A stretch of 11,180 nucleotides of DNA, taken from positions 1 to 11,180 of the forward strand of contig JAEYZB010000276.1 of assembly GCA_023428205.1 (NCBI GenBank), in the 5' to 3' direction. The notes beneath the pieces were generated by a model. That model worked only from the letters and a program-made list of their open reading frames with translations, made no database searches and was not told the DNA's origin. Of the stretch, positions 1 through 8,531 are shown one piece after another (the stretch's first letter is position 1; every line of letters starts with the position of its first letter). The DNA is from Bacteroidota bacterium. GTDB lineage: Bacteria > Bacteroidota > Bacteroidia > Chitinophagales > LD1. Made by a program: the position numbers and the translations under genes.

Positions 1-3000
1 GTATAGTATAGATGCTCTTTCCGAAAATTTCAAACACATCATTGTCGCCATCTCCATTAGGAGTAAAAGCGTTCGGAATATAAACTCGCCCTTCACCTAT
101 TACAAGTACGGTTGCTGTAGCAGTGGCTTCACAAACATCATTATAAGTGATTGTTAGTGTATATTGATTATTTGCTTGAAAAGAACTTACCACCGGATTT
201 GGGCAATCATCACAACTTAAACCCTCTGATGGGCTCCATTGGTAGGAGTTGATACTACTTGTGCTAAATGGCGAAAAATTACTGGTAAGGATTATTTGTT
301 CTCCTAATTGAATGGTGGTATCACTTGGATTGATTGACGCAATGCCAAGCGGTGGTTCGTTGATGGTATATGAAGCGGTAGCAGAGCATGAATTTTCATC
401 AGTCACGGTTAGTGAATATGTTCCCGCGTAAAGGTTGTTCAATACTCCGCTATCAGGCTGTGCAGGTTCCCATAGATAGTTTAGGGGAGTTGTACCACCG
501 GTGGCGGTGCTGTTGATTGCTCCGTCATTCCACCCATTACAACTTACATTGGTAGTGGTTGCATTGAAAATTTCAACAGCCGGATTTTCAATAACAATAG
601 CACTTACGGTTGCGGAGCAGCCGTTTTCATCGGTTATGGTTACTGTATAAGTTCCTGCAACAACAGTAATGCTTTGTGTGGTGCTATTGGTTGCATCATT
701 CCAAAGATAGCTTACTCCTCCGTTTGCAGTAAGGATTGTGTTTTCTCCGGCACAATAACTCAATGCTCCTGCGATACCTATTGAATCGTTTACAGGAAGA
801 GTTGTTATGATAGTATGTGTAGAATCGCAACCGAATTGATTTTGCAGATTCAATACCACAACTCCCGTATCGGCTGCATTACAACTTATACGGTGTTCAA
901 AAGTAGAATCAATCGGAAAGAGTGTGATAGAAATACTGTCACGAAGTGTACAGCTACTACCCACAGTAATATCCACCCAATATGTACCAGAACTATTTAT
1001 AATAAGAATACTATCATTTGAGCCCCCATCCCACAAATAGGAGGATACATAGGGTGCGGTAGCATCTAACACAAATGTTCCGCTAGTGCAAACGGAGGTG
1101 TCGTTTCCAAGGGAAAGCTGCAAGTTATTTATGTTGATAATAGTAACGGTATCTGCTTTGGAGCAACCGTTGGCAGTTACAGTCAATGAATATGTCCCTG
1201 CGCCCGAAGTGTCAATAATAGGAGAGGTCGAGCCTGTATTCCACAAATAGGTTGCGTTTTCCTGAGAGGCATCGTAGTGATATCTATTAGTCGAGCACAC
1301 CACGACAGAGTCGCCTAAATTCAACGTAGGGAGAGGAATAACAGATACATTAATACTATCGTATACAATACAGTTATTGAAATTGTTTTGTACATAATAC
1401 GTTCCTGCATTTGTAACGGAAAACAAAGAATCTGTACTGCCGTTTTGCCATAGATAGGTCGTCCCTTCATATGTGCCGGCATTGAGTGTGAGAGGTGATG
1501 CTTCACAGATAGTGGTATCGTTGCCTAAATTCAGCTTAGGCTTTTTATATACCGTAATGATTTTGGTAATACTGTCAGTTTGGTTGCAGAGAATGTTAGT
1601 CGTGTAAAGTGTTACAGTGTATGTCTGCGAATTTGTAGAAGCAGGATATACAAAGGTTGGATTTTTGATGGTATCGGTAATGTTGTTATATCCTAAATTC
1701 CATAAATAACGGATAGAATCTCCTGCCGTAGATTGATTGATAAAGAGAATGGTGTCGGTGTTGCACGAAGAACTGGGGATAAAATTCGACAGCGCAAAGC
1801 AACTTGGCACTGGAATACAACTGGCAGGGCTTGGCACCGCGTTCATGGTCATTTCTATTTCTCCCGTTGCTAACTGTCCGGAAGAGTTATATTTAGGAGT
1901 AACTACCTGAATATAATATGTTCCTCCGGTTAAGCAGCTAAAGGTGTTTACTGTGTTGGCGTTTACAAAACAACTACCGGTATTCATTGCGCTACAATTG
2001 CCATACATCAAACGATAGCGGATAGAATTTAATTCAGCGGAGGAAAGGTTATTTAATACGGGTGTTATATCAAAAGTGTCAGTACTTGTAATATCAAAAC
2101 GATACCAAGTGGACTGATAATCGTCTATATCATTTGAGTCAGGAATTAAACATCCCATGTTGTACCCATCTTCCCCAAAGGCTTCTCCTATTGTATGGCA
2201 ACTAATGGTCGCAGAAAGTGTTACAGAGCCAGCTCCATTTAAAGTATCACTCACAGAATTAGAACAAAAATCGCCTTGCGAACTAAAAGATTCTAAGGTA
2301 TCCCACAAAACGCTTACATCTATTTGTTGAATAGGCTCATTGCTTCCTTGCTTTTGATCGGCTATCACATAATATCGTTCTTTGCATGATTGGCTAAAAA
2401 ACTGTACTTCAGAGTTATCCATGTAACAGAATGGACCGATATAAGATGTTGCTACTTGAGTTAATCCTTGTGCGAGAGAAGAGTCTACTTGTCCGGTACT
2501 CTGCACGATACTAAATGGCAAAGTGCCATCAACATTGCTTTTATATACTTTAAAATGTACATTGTACTTGTTCGGTGTCAGCCCGCGTACTTTTACACGG
2601 CAGTAACCTTGTCCTTCTAATACAAAACTGTACCACAAATTTCTCCGAGGATTGAAGTTGTTTTCGTTTTCGTACAAATAATTATTTGTTTGCGGAAAAT
2701 TGTAAATATTAGGATTCACTTCTTGGTCGCATAAACCGCTTGCAACCGGGTCACTAGTTCGCGCTCCGGTAGTACAATAAAAGAAATCATTACTAGGGGC
2801 AAGATTAGGGTTGGTCGGGTGTACATCTCCTACTTTACCATTATACCACACGCTGTCAGGGGGAATTAAATCGAAATCATATGCCAATGCGGCATGGTCG
2901 AAGCGGGAGTAGCCAATTTCATCTATATAAACAGAAGGGCTAATGCTACGTCCATTATAGGACTCCGGTACTAATAGAACTAGTGTATAAGTTCCCGGTT

Positions 3001-5926
3001 GCACATGGCACATTTGAATATTTCTCCCTCCATTTACGCAGGGTTGAATTGGTGTTGTATTTAAAATAGCGGGTGTGGTGCGGGCATTTCCTTGATAAAC
3101 TTGGCATATAATATTGGCAGGAATATCTCGGAAATGCAAATAGGATTCCTGTGGTAAGGAGAACACATAGTATGCTACCCGCACACGGTTTACAGAATCG
3201 CAGGCATTGAGAGGGTGCACATAGAAAGGAGTATCGGTGGTGCAATCAAAATTCTCTTTGTATAAAGAATAGAGTGTGTCTGTAATGGGAAAATTTGTTG
3301 TGCCGCGATTACCCGTTGCCAGCGCGAACGGTTGGTTAGTGAGTGTATCAATGGCGGCTGTTTGTGGGCGGTTATATTGCGGGCCCGGTGGAGCGAGCTC
3401 CACAGAGATCGTGATTTGATTAGAAATTCCCAAATCGCCACCGTTTAAATGATTTGCGGTAGGGTTCTCATAGGACGGCCCTTGCCCATAAGTTACTATT
3501 GTGTACCAGCCTACAGGTAACGGTGAGCATGGAGGAGATGTGGCTTGCTTAGTACAGGTCCATGGACCTCCAACAGGACTAAGGGTAGCAATGCCGTCTG
3601 TAGCTTTTCCGGAGAACAAAGTGAAGACTTCTTTTTGACAACTGCTATCAGTTGCGCTTGTCGTGAATATGGTTAAATAACTTGGATCGCTTAAGTAAAA
3701 CTGTCGATAGATGAGTTTTGTTCGGAGTTCATAACGCCCTAAATTTTGATTGTATTGAGTCCCTTCGCAAGGAGCCAGGCCGCCAATAGTTTCGGGATTA
3801 TCCAAACAGCTAAATGTGTCCGATTGGCTTATCACGGTTGAGTCGCCATACACCGCCACAGTATCTAGAATACTTCCCATATCTTCTGCTAATGCTGCCG
3901 AATAGTGAATGGTTCGCAGTAAATTTAAGGTGTAGGTTGTTCTTATATTATCGCCCACCATAGTAATGTCGCCATAATTTGCCATTGTGTAAATACCTGG
4001 AACCACACAAGCTTTGTTGTTGGGGCAGGGTTGGGGTGGATTTCCAACACAAGGTGTTACGGGAACTAAACCTGTAATGCTGCCAGGATAAGCGTGTGAA
4101 TTTTGTGCATCTGCTAAACTCATAGCATCGCCTCTGTATAAAATATTCCAATTGTGCGAATAATCCCAACTAGGATTAAACCTAAAATCTACAAAACCTG
4201 AGTCAGGGATCCCGTTGCCATCACCGTCTCCAACTTCAAATTCGGTATATACGGCTTTGGTGGCTCTATTATCGCAATGGTTACCGGCAGGCAGAACCGT
4301 GTTTGCGCATCCAAACGTATCGGTATGTGAAGGGTAGAATGTCCCAGGTTGAATATCTCCAAAAGCAGTTCCGACTCTGAGAAGAGTATCAACCGCACCA
4401 CTTGTTGCCAATGAGTAGTGATTAATTGCAGGAACAGGAATGACATCTATGACCAAATTCATTCGGTTGCCTAAATAGTTTGCTCTTCTGCACCAACCGA
4501 GATCTTTTTTACTTTCACCCAAAATCTGTACAGAATATTTTCCGGCAGGCATACAAACCACGTCAATATAATCCACGCCCTGATACATTAAATTAGTTGA
4601 GGGGTCGATGGTGGAACAGGAGGCATTGACATCGGCATTGAAAATTCGGATATATGGAGGAGGTACTAAGTTTAACCCTGTATTAGAGTTGGCATCTACG
4701 CGAACAATAGAAGGGCTGGATAATTCGAAGGTGTACCACAATGCTAAATCGTACGTTGTGTTCAGGAAAGGCACAAGTACGCCTGTTGCGGGATTAGCAT
4801 TGCCGCATGGGTTTTGTGACATAAGGGAATTGCACCCAAAATAATCGCTGCTTGCAGTTTGTCCCGCTGGCAATATTCCTAACTGATTGCTTGCAGCTAT
4901 AGCGGTAGAAAGTGGTTGAGTGGAGCTTGCGGGTTGTGTTCCTATTTTTTCAACAGTTATACGAATGTTATTCGTTGCGTCTTTATGAGCAATCACTTGA
5001 ATACTGTACGTAGTATTAGGTTGTACTCCTTCTGCACAGCGATAATTATGAAAAGCATTATTGGAAGTATTCGAATACTCATTTCCAAACTTATTGAGCG
5101 TATCCTTCAGGCAACCATCAATTAGTGTAAGTGCTGAAGGGGAGGCGCTGTGTACATCTCCTTCATATAGCCGATAACCCAACACTAAATTATTGCTGAT
5201 TTGTATGGAGCTTAATGCAATGCGAATGAAATCGTGATAATTGTCCGTAGTGAATGTTGCCCAAGCAGATTGGGTGTAATCACTGCCAAGAGAAGGGCAG
5301 ACTTCATCTAAAGACTCTATACTGTAGCACCCCAATGATATATCAATGTGCCTTTCGCAATTAGTATCACTTCCCAATACTCCAATATTGTAGGCATTAT
5401 TGGAATTATCATAAGTCGCAGGGTTAGGGTCGGAAATTTCCAGTTCAATATATATTGGACCATTAGCGGCAGTATTGGCGCTCACTTGCACCATATATGT
5501 GCCTGCTTTGAGGCAGGGATTGGTTGTTCCTCCAAAAAAAGGTTGCGAAGCTAGCAAAGCACTGTTCGCTTCTTGTGAATTTGGGAAGCAATTATTTGCC
5601 AAGTAAACAGTAAAACCTGCTCCATTGTTATTAATCAACGGAGTTGGTTGTTTTAGATTCAGCGTACATTTTCGTGCTGTAGGGAGCGTAAACTGATACC
5701 ATACCGATTTTGCTGTTTGCCCTGCAGAACTAATTGTGCCATAAAACGTTTCTCCATTTTCCGTAGTGGCATTACTTAAATCGCTATTGGTGGATACAAA
5801 CGTACCAAGCGAGTAGCCGTTTAATGGAATAGGGATAATCGTAGGGTTTGCGCAATTATCATTTGCAGGCTGTGAAAATGCCTGAAGAGATACATAAAAT
5901 GAAAATATGGACAATGCCTTTTTCAC
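1..5926 (-). CDS. Giant secreted multi-domain adhesin-like protein with a T9SS type B (CHU_C) sorting domain, C-terminus cut by window edge
   Basis: The minus strand reads without a stop from a GTG at 5926 to the window edge (1975 codons plus one base). Residues 1-18 form a signal peptide (KK, then a hydrophobic stretch, ending AFS before QPAND). Residues about 19-1370 hold some eight degenerate beta-sandwich modules of 150-190 residues, like PPC domains. Each has scattered Cys, a W-Y/F-x-F strand and a late strand such as GTYMVQV or GTYYIQV. A PKD-like domain follows (about 1380-1460), then three Ig-like repeats of about 70 residues starting near 1465, 1535 and 1604 (LxLGxD...C...YLW...GTYxV), further Ig-like units, a SprB-type repeat from 1794 (VSCNG...GTYSLTVTDEN), a linker domain with LSCDDCPNP, and from 1948 the opening of CHU_C (YIPNAFTPNGDGDND). 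By family knowledge such proteins cross the outer membrane through the type IX system and are surface-held or released, acting in adhesion or gliding. The actual ligand is unknown. Roughly 60 C-terminal residues should lie outside the window. Confidence 0.
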   Translation of the reverse strand, partial: MKKALSIFSFYVSLQAFSQPANDNCANPTIIPIPLNGYSLGTFVSTNSDLSNATTENGETFYGTISSAGQTAKSVWYQFTLPTARKCTLNLKQPTPLINNNGAGFTVYLANNCFPNSQEANSALLASQPFFGGTTNPCLKAGTYMVQVSANTAANGPIYIELEISDPNPATYDNSNNAYNIGVLGSDTNCERHIDISLGCYSIESLDEVCPSLGSDYTQSAWATFTTDNYHDFIRIALSSIQISNNLVLGYRLYEGDVHSASPSALTLIDGCLKDTLNKFGNEYSNTSNNAFHNYRCAEGVQPNTTYSIQVIAHKDATNNIRITVEKIGTQPASSTQPLSTAIAASNQLGILPAGQTASSDYFGCNSLMSQNPCGNANPATGVLVPFLNTTYDLALWYTFELSSPSIVRVDANSNTGLNLVPPPYIRIFNADVNASCSTIDPSTNLMYQGVDYIDVVCMPAGKYSVQILGESKKDLGWCRRANYLGNRMNLVIDVIPVPAINHYSLATSGAVDTLLRVGTAFGDIQPGTFYPSHTDTFGCANTVLPAGNHCDNRATKAVYTEFEVGDGDGNGIPDSGFVDFRFNPSWDYSHNWNILYRGDAMSLADAQNSHAYPGSITGLVPVTPCVGNPPQPCPNNKACVVPGIYTMANYGDITMVGDNIRTTYTLNLLRTIHYSAALAEDMGSILDTVAVYGDSTVISQSDTFSCLDNPETIGGLAPCEGTQYNQNLGRYELRTKLIYRQFYLSDPSYLTIFTTSATDSSCQKEVFTLFSGKATDGIATLSPVGGPWTCTKQATSPPCSPLPVGWYTIVTYGQGPSYENPTANHLNGGDLGISNQITISVELAPPGPQYNRPQTAAIDTLTNQPFALATGNRGTTNFPITDTLYSLYKENFDCTTDTPFYVHPLNACDSVNRVRVAYYVFSLPQESYLHFRDIPANIICQVYQGNARTTPAILNTTPIQPCVNGGRNIQMCHVQPGTYTLVLLVPESYNGRSISPSVYIDEIGYSRFDHAALAYDFDLIPPDSVWYNGKVGDVHPTNPNLAPSNDFFYCTTGARTSDPVASGLCDQEVNPNIYNFPQTNNYLYENENNFNPRRNLWYSFVLEGQGYCRVKVRGLTPNKYNVHFKVYKSNVDGTLPFSIVQSTGQVDSSLAQGLTQVATSYIGPFCYMDNSEVQFFSQSCKERYYVIADQKQGSNEPIQQIDVSVLWDTLESFSSQGDFCSNSVSDTLNGAGSVTLSATISCHTIGEAFGEDGYNMGCLIPDSNDIDDYQSTWYRFDITSTDTFDITPVLNNLSSAELNSIRYRLMYGNCSAMNTGSCFVNANTVNTFSCLTGGTYYIQVVTPKYNSSGQLATGEIEMTMNAVPSPASCIPVPSCFALSNFIPSSSCNTDTILFINQSTAGDSIRYLWNLGYNNITDTIKNPTFVYPASTNSQTYTVTLYTTNILCNQTDSITKIITVYKKPKLNLGNDTTICEASPLTLNAGTYEGTTYLWQNGSTDSLFSVTNAGTYYVQNNFNNCIVYDSINVSVIPLPTLNLGDSVVVCSTNRYHYDASQENATYLWNTGSTSPIIDTSGAGTYSLTVTANGCSKADTVTIININNLQLSLGNDTSVCTSGTFVLDATAPYVSSYLWDGGSNDSILIINSSGTYWVDITVGSSCTLRDSISITLFPIDSTFEHRISCNAADTGVVVLNLQNQFGCDSTHTIITTLPVNDSIGIAGALSYCAGENTILTANGGVSYLWNDATNSTTQSITVVAGTYTVTITDENGCSATVSAIVIENPAVEIFNATTTNVSCNGWNDGAINSTATGGTTPLNYLWEPAQPDSGVLNNLYAGTYSLTVTDENSCSATASYTINEPPLGIASINPSDTTIQLGEQIILTSNFSPFSTSSINSYQWSPSEGLSCDDCPNPVVSSFQANNQYTLTITYNDVCEATATATVLVIGEGRVYIPNAFTPNGDGDNDVFEIFGKSIYTI

Positions 5927-6083
5927 ATGTGGGGAGCGGTTTTGTTTACGCAATAGAGTTGCAATATAATAATTTACACCCAAAAATTAGATGAATTTGG
6001 AGGGGGAAAGGTTGGTAAGCCTCCTCGTTTTTTAGCATCACTTACTGAAGCGAAAAAATAAAAATCAAGATTTTTTTTCAATT

Positions 6084-6101
6084 GGAAAGGAACTCCTTTC
6101 C
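6084..6101. repeat. Near-perfect inverted repeat, 8-bp arms
   Basis: GGAAAGGA and TCCTTTCC flank a central AC, making an 18-bp dyad. On the plus strand it is followed seven bases later by a run of seven T (6109-6115), somewhat like a weak terminator, but no plus-strand gene lies upstream that would need one. It could instead be a protein-binding site in the divergent promoter region or part of a degenerate repeat. A two-base loop is too tight for a good RNA hairpin unless the inner pairs open. Confidence 0.5.
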
Positions 6102-6272
6102 CTGCTCGTTTTTTTAGTGGTACACATTTGGTAGATGAGGCTAAATTGGAGTCAGGATATTAATAATGATCCTTTGGGTATTTATTTTACGCTTTAATTA
6201 GTCCTAATTCCCCTTATAAAGGACAAGTTTTCCCCCATTTTCTGTCCCCGAAGAATTTATTGTACAAAAAAA

Positions 6273-6303
6273 TTTTGGAAGCTGTGGATAAATTATACTT
6301 TTG
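6273..6303 (+). promoter_or_regulatory. Bacteroidota-type promoter of the rpsC operon
   Basis: TTTTG at 6273-6277, an 18-nt spacer and TACTTTTG at 6296-6303 match the Bacteroidota primary-sigma consensus (TTTG, about 19 nt, TAnnTTTG). Transcription would start near 6308-6312, leaving a leader of only about 30 nt before the rpsC ATG. That is too short for an elaborate ribosomal-protein-binding leader. The site shows that the rpsC block can be transcribed on its own. Confidence 0.7.
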
Positions 6304-6342
6304 CAATCCCTTTTTAGAAAACAGACAAAAAAATAAAGACGA

Positions 6343-7110
6343 ATGGGTCATAAAACAAGTCCGATAGCGAACAGGTTGGGTATCACCAAAGGGTGGGACA
6401 GCAATTGGTATGGCGGAAAAGATGCTGCAGCGAAATTGATTGAAGACGAAAAAATTCGTAAGTACATCAACGCGCGTATCAATAAAGGAGGCATCAGCCG
6501 AATAGCTATTGAGCGTACATTAAAAAGAGTAACGGTTACTATCCACACTTCACGTCCGGGAATTATCATTGGTCGCGGAGGAAACGAAGTGGATCGTTTG
6601 AAAGAAGAATTGAAAAAATTGACATCTAAAGATGTTCAAATAAATATTGTAGAAATCCGCAGACCGGAATTGGAGGCGGCTATTGTAGGTGAAACTATCG
6701 CAAAACAATTGGAAGCGCGTATTAATTACCGCAGAGCATTGAAAATGGCGATTGCTTCAGCTATGCGTATGGGTGCTGAAGGTATCAAAATCAAAGTGTC
6801 AGGTCGTATCGGTGGCGCAGAGATGGCGCGTTCGGAAGAATATAAGCAAGGTCGTACTCCATTACACACTTGGAGAGCAGATATCGACTACGCGTTGAGC
6901 GAGGCTTTGACTATCTACGGAAAATTAGGTATTAAAGTATGGGTTTGCCGTGGCGAAATCTATGGTAAAAAAGAATTGGTAAGTTCATCTGCATTAGATG
7001 GTGGCGCACAAGCACAAGGACAGCAACAAGGCGGAAATGCCGGAGCAGGTCGTGATGAAAGAAGACAACCACGCAGAGAAGGTGGAGCACCAAAAAGAGG
7101 AAAAAAATAA
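6343..7110 (+). CDS. rpsC: 30S ribosomal protein S3
   Basis: S3 is a small-subunit protein of the 30S head. It lines the mRNA entry channel with S4 and S5 and contributes to helicase activity. The 255-residue product opens with the family start ([14 protein letters not shown]). It carries a type-2 KH domain with the GRGG loop at residues 77-80 and has the C-terminal S3 signature at about 147-182 ([14 protein letters not shown] ... [16 protein letters not shown]). Residues after about 212 form a low-complexity Gly/Gln/Arg/Lys tail, which makes the protein longer than the 233-residue E. coli S3. Such basic tails vary between phyla. It is the first gene of a six-gene run and is preceded by its own promoter rather than by rplV, which is unusual. 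The leader has no Shine-Dalgarno sequence. Identification is secure. Confidence 0.99.
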   Translation: MGHKTSPIANRLGITKGWDSNWYGGKDAAAKLIEDEKIRKYINARINKGGISRIAIERTLKRVTVTIHTSRPGIIIGRGGNEVDRLKEELKKLTSKDVQINIVEIRRPELEAAIVGETIAKQLEARINYRRALKMAIASAMRMGAEGIKIKVSGRIGGAEMARSEEYKQGRTPLHTWRADIDYALSEALTIYGKLGIKVWVCRGEIYGKKELVSSSALDGGAQAQGQQQGGNAGAGRDERRQPRREGGAPKRGKK

Positions 7111-7141
7111 TTACGAAACTAACGATTAAAATTTAGGGTTT

Positions 7142-7573
7142 ATGTTATTGCCTAAAAGGACGAAATTTAGAAAACCGCAGAAAGGAAGAAACAAAAATAC
7201 CGCTACTCGTGGTACAGAAATCTCTTTCGGAACATTCGGATTGAAAACATTGGAATATTGCCATATTACGAACAAGCAGATTGAATCTGCTCGTATTGCC
7301 GTAACGCGTTTTATGAAACGTGAAGGGAAAGTTTGGATTCGCATATTCCCTGACAAAGCTATTACTCGCAAACCTTTAGAGGTTCGTATGGGTAAAGGGA
7401 AAGGTAACCCTGAAGGTTGGTGTGCATTGGTAAAGCCGGGAATGTTGTTGTTTGAATGCGATGGCGTGTCACGTGCAATTGCTGAAGAAGCAATGGAATT
7501 GGCGGCTCAAAAGTTGCCTGTAAAAACAAAATTCATTGTTCGCAGAGATGCAGAAGAATATACCGGAGCATAA
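7142..7573 (+). CDS. rplP: 50S ribosomal protein L16
   Basis: L16 helps shape the tRNA-binding corridor of the 50S subunit near the peptidyl-transferase and A-site region. The 143-residue product is full length. It begins with the conserved [11 protein letters not shown] motif and has [10 protein letters not shown] at residues 63-72 and EVRMGKGKG at 80-88. Arg82 in that motif aligns with the E. coli arginine that can be hydroxylated. The GNPEGW form just after it resembles Bacteroidota L16 (GxPEG). The ATG at 7142 is fixed by the conserved N-terminus. It lies 31 nt after rpsC in the same direction and is surely co-transcribed. Confidence 0.99.
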   Translation: MLLPKRTKFRKPQKGRNKNTATRGTEISFGTFGLKTLEYCHITNKQIESARIAVTRFMKREGKVWIRIFPDKAITRKPLEVRMGKGKGNPEGWCALVKPGMLLFECDGVSRAIAEEAMELAAQKLPVKTKFIVRRDAEEYTGA

Positions 7574-7620
7574 TCTCGTAGAGCAAATTTTTAATTAAAG
7601 AGCAAATTGAAATAAATAAA

Positions 7621-7827
7621 ATGGCTACTAAAACAAAAGTAAACGATTGGAAAGGGTTAGACGATGCAGCTTTGGCTACTCGTGTATCGGCTGAAAGAGA
7701 ACAGTTGCAAAAAGCGACTTTCGCGCACGCTGTAACCGCAATTGAAAATCCGTTGAGTTTGCGTACAAAACGCAGAAACGTTGCCCGATTATTGACCGAG
7801 CAAAGCGCACGTAAAAACAAAGCGTAA
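7621..7827 (+). CDS. rpmC: 50S ribosomal protein L29
   Basis: L29 is a small two-helix protein near the polypeptide exit tunnel, next to L23, where it helps form the docking site for nascent-chain factors. The 68 residues show the family pattern: an N-terminal helix (WKGLDDAALATRV, about 10-22), the second helix with F34-x-H36, the NPLSLR motif (43-48) and the RRNVARLLTE signature (51-60). The ATG at 7621 follows an A-rich leader with no Shine-Dalgarno sequence. The gene sits between rplP (47 nt upstream) and rpsQ (28 nt downstream), the standard position. Confidence 0.97.
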   Translation: MATKTKVNDWKGLDDAALATRVSAEREQLQKATFAHAVTAIENPLSLRTKRRNVARLLTEQSARKNKA

Positions 7828-7855
7828 TTAAAAGAAAGAGTAACAAACAAAAGTT

Positions 7856-8110
7856 ATGGAAAGAAATTTAAGAAAAGAACGTATCGGAGTAGTCGTAAGC
7901 GACAAAATGGAAAAATCCATTACCGTAGCCGAAGTAACGAAAATTAAACACCCGATTTACGGAAAGTTTATGAAGCGCACTAAAAAATATGTAGCGCATG
8001 ATGAAAAAAATGAAGCAAAACCGGGAGATACGGTACGTATTTCTGAAACTCGCCCTTTGAGCAAAACAAAAAGATGGCGTTTGGTGGAAGTAGTAGAAAA
8101 AGCAAAATAA
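7856..8110 (+). CDS. rpsQ: 30S ribosomal protein S17
   Basis: S17 is an OB-fold primary binder of 16S rRNA that helps start 30S body assembly. The 84-residue product has the N-terminal [19 protein letters not shown] strand pair (about 6-24), HPIYGK (32-37), and the diagnostic C-terminal [18 protein letters not shown] (57-74). Length and start match the family. It follows rpmC by 28 nt and precedes rplN by 31 nt. Its leader (aaacaaaagtt before ATG) is A-rich and lacks a Shine-Dalgarno sequence. Confidence 0.98.
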   Translation: MERNLRKERIGVVVSDKMEKSITVAEVTKIKHPIYGKFMKRTKKYVAHDEKNEAKPGDTVRISETRPLSKTKRWRLVEVVEKAK

Positions 8111-8141
8111 TTTTAAGCAACTTAATAAATAATACAAAGCG

Positions 8142-8510
8142 ATGTTACAGCAGGAATCAAGAGCCAACGTGGCAGATAACAGCGGAGCGAGAGAAGTGTT
8201 GGTTATCCGTGTTTTGGGAGGAACCGCTCGCAGATATGCAGGAATTGGCGACAAAGTAGTCGTGTCCGTGAAAAAAGCATTGCCTACAGGTGGCGTGAAA
8301 AAAGGAATCGTTTCAAAAGCAGTAGTCGTGCGTACAACTCGCGCTATCCGCAGAAAAGATGGCTCATACATTCGTTTTGATGATAACGCAGTAGTGTTGT
8401 TGAACAACCAAGACGAACCACGTGGAACACGTATCTTCGGACCTGTTGCCCGCGAACTGCGCGATAAATCATTTATGAAAATTGTGTCATTAGCACCCGA
8501 AGTGCTGTAA
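8142..8510 (+). CDS. rplN: 50S ribosomal protein L14
   Basis: L14 is a five-stranded beta-barrel protein at the subunit interface. It contacts helix 14 of 16S rRNA and is the docking site for the silencing factor RsfS. The product is exactly the standard 122 residues. It has the N-terminal [16 protein letters not shown] (5-20), the L14 signature [19 protein letters not shown] (61-79), and the conserved end [13 protein letters not shown] (95-107). The start is fixed by the conserved MLQQES opening. It sits in its usual place between rpsQ and rplX. Confidence 0.99.
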   Translation: MLQQESRANVADNSGAREVLVIRVLGGTARRYAGIGDKVVVSVKKALPTGGVKKGIVSKAVVVRTTRAIRRKDGSYIRFDDNAVVLLNNQDEPRGTRIFGPVARELRDKSFMKIVSLAPEVL

Positions 8511-8531
8511 TCAAAAAATACGAATTAAAGT

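Larger units (their letters stand above)
5927..6342. other. Divergent intergenic region between the adhesin gene and rpsC
   Basis: This 416-nt gene-free stretch separates two divergently transcribed genes. It is AT-rich and contains a near-palindrome (6084-6101), two degenerate copies of a CTCnTCGTTTTTT motif (about 6019-6036 and 6101-6117), a small CCTT-ATA-AAGG dyad near 6213-6225, and the rpsC promoter (6273-6303). There is no remnant of rplV, the gene that normally precedes rpsC. A 61-codon stop-free stretch exists on the minus strand (6159 to 5977), but it has no start codon and I do not call it a gene. Confidence 0.8.

Noticed and set aside
815-5554. Several short open frames on both strands inside the first 5.9 kb, for example 815-1021 (+), 4608-4844 (+) and 3190-3441 (-).
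   Set aside because: They lie in other frames of the 1975-codon adhesin gene, have no family-like sequence and have odd composition. The adhesin frame has a coherent domain order from signal peptide to sorting domain.
5977-6159. A 61-codon stop-free minus-strand stretch in the divergent intergenic region, with text such as DAKKRGGLPTFPPP.
   Set aside because: It has no ATG or other convincing start, chance alone explains an open stretch of this length, and its bases are better described as degenerate repeats.
8074-8259. A plus-strand frame bridging the end of rpsQ and the start of rplN.
   Set aside because: It is out of frame with both real genes and has no support of its own.
7868-8407. 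A 179-codon minus-strand frame across rpsQ and rplN.
   Set aside because: It is antisense to two unmistakable ribosomal protein genes, and its translation is rich in Phe, Ser and Tyr with no recognisable motif. It is a shadow.
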